Below, piece after piece: positions 8,243-15,245 of a DNA stretch of 64,000 nucleotides; positions within the stretch are counted from its first letter, which is position 1; every line of letters starts with the position of its first letter. Source of the stretch: Acidobacteriota bacterium (GTDB lineage: Bacteria; Acidobacteriota; Holophagae; Holophagales; Holophagaceae); contig JACPUT010000006.1 of NCBI GenBank assembly GCA_016192145.1, positions 372,001 to 436,000 of the forward strand, written 5' to 3'. Position numbers and translations under genes: made by a program. The notes beneath the pieces were generated by a model. That model was not told where the DNA came from. It saw only the letters and a list, made by a program, of their open reading frames with translations, and did no database searches.

Positions 8243-9766
8243 CTAGAACAGGCTCACGCCCTCCATCTCCGCGGGTTGCGCGATGCCCATGAGCTTGAGC
8301 AGGGTGGGGGCCACGTCGGCGAGGGTGCCGCCGCTGCGGAGCTGTTTCTGCTCGAAGCCCGCGGCCACGATGAGGCCGGGCACGGGGTTGAGGGTGTGGG
8401 AGGTGTGGGGGTTCCCCGCCTCGTCGCGCATGCACTCGCAGTTGCCGTGGTCCGCCGTGAGCAGAAGGGCGCCGCCCTTGGCGAGCGTGGCCGCGGCGAT
8501 CTGGGCGATGCAGGCGTCCAGCACCTGGCAGGCGGTGGTGGTGGCGGCGAGATCGCCCGTGTGGCCCACCATGTCGCCGTTGGCCAGGTTGCACACGAGG
8601 AGCTGGTAGGCGCCGGAGTGGATGGCCTTCACGAGGCCGCCCGTCACTTCCGCGGCGCTCATCTCCGGCTGCAGGTCGTAGGTGGCCACCTTGGGGCTGG
8701 GCACGAGGTTGCGGTCCTCGCCGGGGAAGAGGTCCTCGCGGCCCCCGTTGAGGAAGAAGGTGACGTGGGGATACTTCTCCGTCTCCGCCGTGCGGAACTG
8801 CTTGCCGCCCTTCGCGGCCACCACCTCGCCCAGGATGTGGGTGAGGGACTGGGGTGGGAAGGCCACGGTGACGAAGGGTTCCAAGGCCGCGTCGTACTGG
8901 GTGAGGGTGACGAGCTTCACGGTGGGGCGCTGCTTCGCCTGGAAGCCGTCGAAGGCGGGGTTCACGAGGGCGTGGCTGAACTGCCGGGCCCGATCCGCCC
9001 GGAAGTTGAAGAAGAGCACGCCATCTCCGTCGGCAATGGCGTGGAAGGCGGCGAGCTTCGTGGGCTTCACGAACTCATCCGTCTCGCCGCGGTCATAAGC
9101 CGCCGAAATAGCCGCGAGGGCGTCGGTCGCCTCGAAGGGCGCGTCGCCATCCACCAGGAGCTTCCAGCCCGCCTCCACGCGCTCCCAGCGCTTGTCGCGG
9201 TCCATGGCGAAGTAGCGGCCCTGCACGCTGCCCACGGTGACGAGGGGGCAGCCGCGCAGCTGGAAGCCCAGCCACTGGAGGAAGCCGTCGGCGCACTTCT
9301 GCGCCGTGTCGCGGCCATCCAGGAGGGCGTGGATCGTCGTGGGCACGCCCATGTCCTGGGCCCATTGGCTGAGGGCCACGAGGTGGTTCTGGTGGCTGTG
9401 CACGCCGCCGTCGCTGACGAGGCCCAGCAGGTGCAGGCGCTTGCCCGAGGCCTTGAGATCCGCCAGCATGCCGCCGATGGCCAGGTTCGTGCGGAGCGTG
9501 TTCTCCCGCACCGCCTTGTCGATGCGCGTGAGGTCCTGCCACACCACGCGGCCCGCGCCCATGGTCATGTGCCCCACTTCCGAGTTGCCCATCTGCCCCG
9601 CCGGCAGCCCCACCGCCTCGCCGCTCGTCTCCAGCTGCGTGCACGCGTACTTCGCCCGCAGCTCGTTCAGGTGCGTCATCCCCGCCCGCAGCGTCGCGTC
9701 GAACGCATTGCGCGGCCCGTCGCCGAAGCCATCGAGGATGAGGAGGGTCACGGGGCCGTGGATCAT
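8243..9766 (-). CDS. gpmI: 2,3-bisphosphoglycerate-independent phosphoglycerate mutase
   Basis: A 507-residue, dimanganese-dependent phosphoglycerate mutase that interconverts 3- and 2-phosphoglycerate in glycolysis. Family signatures: LLILDGFGDGP at the N-terminus (usually DGWG; here Phe replaces Trp), QMGNSEVGHMTMGAGRVV containing the catalytic serine, HLLGLVSDGGVHSHQNH, NFRADRARQ, and the metal-binding TADHGNCECM and NPHTSHTLNPVPG near the C-terminus. Length is typical (about 510). It is a cytoplasmic enzyme. It lies downstream of pyrB on the same strand, separated by a repeat-bounded GxxExxY gene. Confidence 0.96.
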   Translation of the reverse strand: MIHGPVTLLILDGFGDGPRNAFDATLRAGMTHLNELRAKYACTQLETSGEAVGLPAGQMGNSEVGHMTMGAGRVVWQDLTRIDKAVRENTLRTNLAIGGMLADLKASGKRLHLLGLVSDGGVHSHQNHLVALSQWAQDMGVPTTIHALLDGRDTAQKCADGFLQWLGFQLRGCPLVTVGSVQGRYFAMDRDKRWERVEAGWKLLVDGDAPFEATDALAAISAAYDRGETDEFVKPTKLAAFHAIADGDGVLFFNFRADRARQFSHALVNPAFDGFQAKQRPTVKLVTLTQYDAALEPFVTVAFPPQSLTHILGEVVAAKGGKQFRTAETEKYPHVTFFLNGGREDLFPGEDRNLVPSPKVATYDLQPEMSAAEVTGGLVKAIHSGAYQLLVCNLANGDMVGHTGDLAATTTACQVLDACIAQIAAATLAKGGALLLTADHGNCECMRDEAGNPHTSHTLNPVPGLIVAAGFEQKQLRSGGTLADVAPTLLKLMGIAQPAEMEGVSLF

Positions 9767-9789
9767 GGCGGGGTCCGGGTGAAAAGCCT

Positions 9790-9829
9790 GGATCGCGAAT
9801 GACGCGAATGGGGCGAATGACGCGAATAA
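9790..9829. repeat. left inverted-repeat arm bounding the GxxExxY gene
   Basis: Bases 9790-9818 are the exact reverse complement of 10240-10268 (29 of 29), and the similarity extends with a one-base gap to about 40 bp on each side. The arm contains GCGAATGACGCGAAT and a second GGGCGAATGACGCGAAT unit. It begins 24 bp upstream of the gpmI start and ends 3 bp from the stop codon of the GxxExxY gene. Confidence 0.9.
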
Positions 9830-9832
9830 AGG

Positions 9833-10222
9833 CTACTCAGGGGCTTTGTGGACGAGTCGTTCCCATTCCATCTTGGGGTGGGTTCCAAAATTGAAGAGGA
9901 TTCCGACCATCAGGCCGGTGGCTCGCAGGTAGTTTAAGAGCTGGGCACGCTCAACGGCGGTAATGGCGGGAATGGCCTTCAGCTCCAGGATGAGCTCCCC
10001 TGCGACGATGAAGTCTGCGGTGAAACGCTTTTCCAGTACCTGGCCCCGATAGGCGATTCGAAGGGGCACTTCGCGCTCGAATGGGATACCCAGAGCCCTC
10101 AATTCGATGGCCAAGGCTTCCGCATATACGGATTCCAGAAACCCCGCCCCCAGATGGTTGTGGACCGACAAGGCCGCCCCTACGACTTTGAAGACCTCCT
10201 CACGAAGGGCGATTTCACCCAC
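9833..10222 (-). CDS. GxxExxY family protein (PD-(D/E)XK nuclease-like, PDDEXK_3)
   Basis: A 129-residue protein of the GxxExxY family, named for the motif seen here as GAGFLESVYAEAL (residues about 25-37). Other typical parts are YRGQVLEKRFTADFIV, LILELKAIPAI (a PD-(D/E)XK-like D...ELK core) and QLLNYLRATGLMVGILFNFG. The family is generally classed with the PDDEXK_3 nuclease-like proteins; its function is not established. The start is GTG at 10222, with no Shine-Dalgarno sequence. The gene is enclosed by inverted repeats lying only 3-5 bp from its start and stop, which in turn touch pyrB and the gpmI leader. The whole unit (9790-10268) looks like one insertion into the pyrB-gpmI interval. 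Confidence 0.9.
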   Translation of the reverse strand: MGEIALREEVFKVVGAALSVHNHLGAGFLESVYAEALAIELRALGIPFEREVPLRIAYRGQVLEKRFTADFIVAGELILELKAIPAITAVERAQLLNYLRATGLMVGILFNFGTHPKMEWERLVHKAPE

Positions 10223-10227
10223 GGCAC

Positions 10228-10268
10228 TTATTCGCGTCTATTCGCCCCATTCGCGTCATTCGCGATCC
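10228..10268. repeat. right inverted-repeat arm bounding the GxxExxY gene
   Basis: Partner of the arm at 9790-9829: 10240-10268 is an exact 29-bp inverted copy, extended to 10228 with one extra base. It starts 5 bp upstream of the GxxExxY GTG and ends 2 bp from the pyrB stop codon. The core CGCGAATGACGCGAAT (read on the minus strand) is shared with the palindrome at 37466-37536. Confidence 0.9.
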
Positions 10269-10270
10269 CA

Positions 10271-11230
<960 letters not shown>

Positions 11231-11251
11231 GGGATGCCTTTTAGGACCGGA

Positions 11252-11785
11252 TCAACCGCGGGTCTCGAGGAAGACGCCATCTTCCCCATCCAGTTCCTTC
11301 ACCTTCACGGAGACTCGCTGGGATCCGGTCACGGTCAGGGTCACGGCAGCGTAGTCCGCTTGGATGGGCAGCTCCCGGCCGCCCCGGTCCACCAGCACGG
11401 CCAGCCGCACGGTCTTGGGGCGGCCATGGTCGAGCAGGGCGTCCAGGGCGGCGCGGATGGTGCGGCCCGTGAAGAGCACGTCATCCACCAGGAGGATGGT
11501 GCGGTCCTTGAGCGTGAAGGGGATCTCCGTGGGGCGGACGATGGGGACGCCGACCAGCTCGGTGAGGTCGTCCCGGTAGAGGGTGATGTCCAGGGCACCC
11601 ACGGGGATCTCCCGGCCCAGGGCCTTGGAGAGGGCGGCGCCGAGGCGCTCGGCCAGGGGGAGCCCCCGGCTGCGGATGCCCAGCAACGCCAGATTTTCCG
11701 ATCCCAGGCGGGCCGCCACCTCCCCGGCCATGTGGTGGAGGGCGCCCTCCATCTGGGCAGGGTCAAGCTGGCAGGGGCCGGTCAT
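11252..11785 (-). CDS. pyrR: PyrR bifunctional pyrimidine regulator/uracil phosphoribosyltransferase
   Basis: A 177-residue member of the type I phosphoribosyltransferases. The PRPP-binding loop TILLVDDVLFTGRTIRAALD is present, together with LALLGIRSRGLPLAERLG and an N-terminal helix. PyrR proteins bind pyr mRNA to attenuate transcription and have weak uracil PRTase activity. GGAGG lies 5 nt before the ATG. The gene leads the pyrRB operon, and its 240-bp upstream region holds a GTGTCC...GGACAC hairpin, but no convincing PyrR binding loop could be read. Confidence 0.95.
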   Translation of the reverse strand: MTGPCQLDPAQMEGALHHMAGEVAARLGSENLALLGIRSRGLPLAERLGAALSKALGREIPVGALDITLYRDDLTELVGVPIVRPTEIPFTLKDRTILLVDDVLFTGRTIRAALDALLDHGRPKTVRLAVLVDRGGRELPIQADYAAVTLTVTGSQRVSVKVKELDGEDGVFLETRG

Positions 11786-11881
11786 GGAGCCTCCGGAAGG
11801 GGTACGGACGATCCCCAGTCTACCAAGCCCTCCGGGGCCCTGTCCCGCTCGGATGCTGGAATGACGGGGCTAGGAGCGTGT

Positions 11882-11924
11882 CCAAGTAACCCATGGGAGC
11901 CCCATGGGCTATAAGGACACCCTC
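11882..11924. repeat. hairpin between pyrR and the PilZ gene
   Basis: An outer stem GTGTCC/GGACAC encloses CCCATGGG and a second CCCATGGG, which is self-complementary, giving a bipartite hairpin between the divergent pyrR and PilZ genes. It could lie in the pyrR leader or be a simple operator. No T-tract is present. The remaining intergenic sequence shows only the AT-rich AAAAACACCATTTTTCAAG at about 11968-11988, a possible promoter area for the PilZ/che operon. Confidence 0.4.
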
Positions 11925-12025
11925 CCAGGGACCGGCCCGGGGGGCCCGCCCCTGGCGGAGATGGGCAAAAACACCATTTTTCAAGTCCAACCCGCTGAAG
12001 GACGATGCCCGGATCGAGGATTCGC

Positions 12026-12421
12026 ATGACCCAGAACCGTCGCAACTACCAGAGAGTCCCGCTCGACGCGTCGGTCAGCTTCCGTGAGCTCAGCTTCCAC
12101 AAGGCTGGCGAAGCCGAGATGGCCCATTACAAGGACGTATCGGGTGGGGGCCTGCTGCTGGAGAGCGCCCATGCCGTGCCCCTCGGGGTGCTCCTCAAGC
12201 TGGAGATCCGGGTTCCGGGGTGGGGAAAGCATCAGGATCGCTTCGGGACCGCCGCCGAAAATGATCTGCGCCCCCTGGTGGCCCTCGGCGAAGTCGTGCG
12301 GGTCGAGAAGATGGATTCCGGGCAATTCGAGCTCGGAGTGAAGTTCTGCAACGTGTATCCCGATGACCTTGCATCCCTGATGCGATTCGTGGACGCCCTG
12401 TCCGCCCAATCCGAAGCCTAG
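12026..12421 (+). CDS. PilZ domain c-di-GMP receptor protein
   Basis: A 131-residue single-domain PilZ protein. Both c-di-GMP binding motifs are visible: RRNYQRVPL near the N-terminus (RxxxR) and DVSGGGLLLE (D/NxSxxG) about 30 residues later. The ATG at 12026 follows GAGGA at a good distance, so it is preferred to the in-frame ATG at 12005. It is the first gene of the chemosensory operon and probably links c-di-GMP level to the motility output of the downstream CheY/CheA proteins; that link is inferred from position. Confidence 0.9.
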   Translation: MTQNRRNYQRVPLDASVSFRELSFHKAGEAEMAHYKDVSGGGLLLESAHAVPLGVLLKLEIRVPGWGKHQDRFGTAAENDLRPLVALGEVVRVEKMDSGQFELGVKFCNVYPDDLASLMRFVDALSAQSEA

Positions 12422-12445
12422 AATTAGCCTTTCCCGGAGGTTCCC

Positions 12446-12802
12446 TTGAAGATCCTGGTGGTTGACGACTCCTCGACCATGCGCCGCATCATCATCAACA
12501 CCCTGGGCCGCATCGGCTACAGCGATGTCGTCGAAGCCGAGCACGGCAAGGGCGGCCTGGAAAAGCTGGGGCAGGGCGGCGTCGAGATGATCATCACGGA
12601 CTGGAACATGCCCGAGATGGATGGGTTGGAGTTCGTGAAGACCGTGCGCGGGCAGAATCCCGGCATCCCCATCCTCATGGTGACGACCAACGCCGCGAAG
12701 GAGGACATCGTCGAAGCCCTCCAGGCCGGCGTGAACAACTACGTGGTGAAGCCGTTCACCCCCGAAACCCTCAAGGAAAAGATCGAATCCCTGCTCGGCT
12801 GA
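12446..12802 (+). CDS. cheY: CheY single-domain response regulator
   Basis: A 118-residue receiver domain with no output domain. The acidic pocket is Asp7-Asp8 (VVDDSS), the phospho-acceptor is Asp52 (ITDWNMPEMDG), the switch Thr is in VTTNA (about 80) and the invariant Lys is 102 (VKPF). The motif NMPEMDG and the overall sequence are CheY-like. The start is TTG, with CGGAGG 5 nt upstream. It is probably phosphorylated by the CheA four genes downstream and dephosphorylated by one or both CheZ-like proteins of the operon. Confidence 0.95.
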   Translation: MKILVVDDSSTMRRIIINTLGRIGYSDVVEAEHGKGGLEKLGQGGVEMIITDWNMPEMDGLEFVKTVRGQNPGIPILMVTTNAAKEDIVEALQAGVNNYVVKPFTPETLKEKIESLLG

Positions 12803-12836
12803 GCGGATTCGAATCGAACGCCTCCGGGAGGGATCC

Positions 12837-13451
12837 ATGGATCAGTCCGAGATCGACGCCCTGCTCGCCGGTGGCGGAAAGGGCCCCAAGAAGGGCAAGG
12901 CGAAAGCCGAGACGCCGGCGGTCCAGGCGGCCCCCGCTTCGACCACGCATCCCGCCCCCGTGACGCCCATCCCCGAGACCGCGCCCCAACGGGACAAGGG
13001 GGGCCACGTCATCGCGGAGATCGACACGGTCACCGCGGTCACCGAGCGCGAGAGCAACAAGGTGATGGACCAGCTGGACCAGATCGGACAGCTGGTGGGC
13101 CGGCAGCAGCAGCTCATCACCGAACTGATGAAGCACTCGGGCTCCCAGGACGAAGGGGTGCAGAAGGCCCTCCACGAGATCATGACGGCCGGCAAGGGCA
13201 TCCAGGACAAAGTCTTCGACGCCATGGACCTCATGCAGTTCCAGGACATCACCCGCCAGAAGCTCGAGCGCATCGTCAACCACCTGCGCCAGATCCACGA
13301 CTACATCATCGATCTGCTGGGCACCGGGGAGAAGAGCGAGGCCCGGCCGATGTCCCTGAGCCGGACCATCGCCACCACGGGCACCACGCCGGACGAGAAC
13401 AAGGCCCATGCCGACTCGGTCATCGAGGCCTTCAAGCAGAAAAAGGACTGA
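12837..13451 (+). CDS. CheZ-like CheY-P phosphatase with N-terminal FliM-type CheY-docking motif
   Basis: A 204-residue protein. The N-terminus MDQSEIDALLAGGG resembles the CheY-binding peptide of FliM (SQxEIDALL) and the C-terminal CheY-binding helix of CheZ. A Lys/Ala/Pro-rich linker follows (about 15-60), then long helices (VMDQLDQIGQLVGRQQQLI) leading to MQFQDITRQKLERIVNHL. There the QDxTxQ pattern with Asp and Gln four residues apart is the catalytic signature of CheZ phosphatases. It is 2 nt from the next gene, in a clear operon. The similarity is by motif only; the helical core is shorter than in enterobacterial CheZ (about 214 residues overall). GGGAGG precedes the ATG. Confidence 0.8.
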   Translation: MDQSEIDALLAGGGKGPKKGKAKAETPAVQAAPASTTHPAPVTPIPETAPQRDKGGHVIAEIDTVTAVTERESNKVMDQLDQIGQLVGRQQQLITELMKHSGSQDEGVQKALHEIMTAGKGIQDKVFDAMDLMQFQDITRQKLERIVNHLRQIHDYIIDLLGTGEKSEARPMSLSRTIATTGTTPDENKAHADSVIEAFKQKKD

Positions 13452-13453
13452 GG

Positions 13454-14971
13454 ATGTCCGTCGCCGAATCCCAAGCCAAGCTCGCCAACGATTTGGTGCC
13501 CTCGGGCCAGCTCGTCACCTTCGTGCTGGATGGCGTGGAGTTCGGGATCGACATCGACCGCGTGCAGGAGATCACGCCCCGCACCGACATCTGCCCCGTG
13601 CCCGGCGCGCCGAGCTTCATCCTGGGGGTCATCAACCTCCGTGGCATGATCATCCCCGTCATCGATAGCCGCCGGCGCTTCCACCTCCCCGAGGCGGAAC
13701 CCACGACGCGGACGCGCATCATCGTCATGAGCCTGGCCGGGGAGCCCACGGGCCTCCAGGTGGACGCCGTGAGCGAGGTGGTGAAGCTCGATGACTTCAC
13801 CCTCCGGGAGACGCCGCCCCTCGTGGCCGGCATCCAGGCCGAATACCTCGCCGGCATGGTCACCGTCGGCAAGCGGCTGATCACCCTCATCCACTTGGCC
13901 AAGCTGCTGGACAGCAGTGAATTCCAGGAACGGGACTCCCTCCGGGCGGACGCCATGGCCGCCGCCGGCGTATTCGGCATGGACATGGAGGGCCGCGAGG
14001 AGGAGATCAGTGAGGATCGCGCCTTCGTCACCTTTTCCCTGGGGGCGGAGAGCTTCGGCATCTCCCTGGAACAGGTGGAGGAGATCTTGGAGATCCCCGC
14101 CGTCACCAAAGTGCCCGACGCCCCGGACTATGTGTTGGGTGTGATCTGCCTCCGGGAGCAGGTGCTCCCCCTGGTCGACCTCACGGCCGTCCTGGCGGTG
14201 CAGGGGCTATCGGAGGCGCGAAAGCCCGAGATGGTCGTCCTCGTCTCCTTCGGGGAGACGGCCATCGGCGTCGTGGTGGATCGCATCCAGGAGATCCTGC
14301 GCGTCACGCCCGACAAGCTCCTGCCCGCGCCCCAGACCCTCAGCGAGACCGAGGCCGAACACCTGGAGGGCGTCATCCTGCGGGAGGACCGCATGGTGGG
14401 GCTCCTCAACGTCATGCGCATCATCACCGGCGATGACCAGGCCAAGATCAGCGCCCTGGGCCAGGGCCTGGGCCTGCGGGACAGCAAGGCCCTGGAGGTG
14501 GTCGATCAGGAGGACCTGGTGGTCTTCCAGCTGGGCGCCGAGCGCTACGCCATGAAGCTCCAGGAGGTCCGCGAGATCATCATGGTGGGCCAGATCACCC
14601 CCGTGCCCCGGGCGCCGCAGTTCGTGGAGGGCGTGCTGAACCTGCGGGGCGAGGTCATGCCCGTGGTGGACCTCCGCACCCGGTTCGGCCTGGAACGCAT
14701 CGAGCGCAACCGCCTTTCCCGCATCCTCATCTGCGCCATCGGCGGTGTGTACACGGGGCTCGTGGTGGATGCGGTGGATGAGGTCCGCCCCGTGGAGCGA
14801 CGGGCCTTCGAGGATCCCCCGCGCCTCTCGGCCGCCGCGGGCAACCGCTACATCGAGAAGGTGGCGCGGGTGGGCGAGGGCATGATCTTCCTCCTGCAGG
14901 TGAGGGACCTTCTCACCGACGCCGAGACCCAGTCCCTTCAGGGGCTCCAGGGCGCCTCGAGGAAGGGGTAG
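13454..14971 (+). CDS. triple CheW-domain coupling protein
   Basis: A 505-residue protein made of three consecutive CheW domains: about 20-160 (LVTFVLDGVEFGIDIDRVQEI; GVINLRGMIIPVID), 190-330 (FVTFSLGAESFGISLEQVEEI; GVICLREQVLPLVD) and 350-495 (LVVFQLGAERYAMKLQEVREI; GVLNLRGEVMPVVD). CheW domains bridge chemoreceptors and CheA. Triple fusions may organise several receptor or kinase contacts in one array. The domain strings are clearly diverged from each other, so this is not a recent duplication. It starts 2 bp after the CheZ-like gene. Its stop codon is the first base pair of a 270-bp palindromic element that separates it from cheA. Confidence 0.9.
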   Translation: MSVAESQAKLANDLVPSGQLVTFVLDGVEFGIDIDRVQEITPRTDICPVPGAPSFILGVINLRGMIIPVIDSRRRFHLPEAEPTTRTRIIVMSLAGEPTGLQVDAVSEVVKLDDFTLRETPPLVAGIQAEYLAGMVTVGKRLITLIHLAKLLDSSEFQERDSLRADAMAAAGVFGMDMEGREEEISEDRAFVTFSLGAESFGISLEQVEEILEIPAVTKVPDAPDYVLGVICLREQVLPLVDLTAVLAVQGLSEARKPEMVVLVSFGETAIGVVVDRIQEILRVTPDKLLPAPQTLSETEAEHLEGVILREDRMVGLLNVMRIITGDDQAKISALGQGLGLRDSKALEVVDQEDLVVFQLGAERYAMKLQEVREIIMVGQITPVPRAPQFVEGVLNLRGEVMPVVDLRTRFGLERIERNRLSRILICAIGGVYTGLVVDAVDEVRPVERRAFEDPPRLSAAAGNRYIEKVARVGEGMIFLLQVRDLLTDAETQSLQGLQGASRKG

Positions 14972-15240
14972 GGGCCTGTATGGGGATGACCTTGACGATT
15001 GCGAGAGGCACCGGCCGAGCCAGGCAAGGAGGCCGACCGCAGTTGTGCTGGTTGCACCCGGAGGGAGGCCGACGCAGCCTGGCGACAGCCGCTGCCTCTC
15101 GCCCTTCGGGTTGGTGCCCCTCTGCGCTCCCCCCTGCGTCAGCCGCCTTGTACGTAGAACCACTACGCCCTTCGGCGTCTTCCTTGTGGGAAGCGCAGAT
15201 GGGCACCAACAATCGTCAAGGTCATCCCCATACAGGCCCC
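14971..15240. repeat. 270-bp element with 31-bp perfect terminal inverted repeats and nested hairpins
   Basis: Bases 14971-15001 (GGGGCCTGTATGGGGATGAC...) are the exact inverted copy of 15210-15240. Inside lie two sub-structures. The first pairs GCGAGAGGCA (15001-15010) with TGCCTCTCGC (15093-15102), containing GCCAGGC/GCCTGGC (15019-15025, 15077-15083) and a GTGC/GCAC tip. The second pairs 15111-15128 with 15192-15209 (17 of 18), containing CGTAG/CTACG. The element overlaps the stop codon of the triple-CheW gene and ends 5 bp before the cheA ATG, filling the whole intercistronic gap. No credible protein is encoded. It may be a MITE-like element or a structured RNA. Confidence 0.85.
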
Positions 15241-15245
15241 CAGCC

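Noticed and set aside
9790-10268. Classic insertion sequence or retron
   Set aside because: No transposase, integrase or reverse transcriptase is encoded and no target duplication could be seen; it is described only as a repeat-bounded GxxExxY unit.
11786-12000. PyrR-binding attenuator upstream of pyrR
   Set aside because: Only a loose similarity (GGTCC...GGGAGGGT on the minus strand, with an extra base) to the PyrR-binding loop was found, and no terminator with a T-tract; too weak to annotate.
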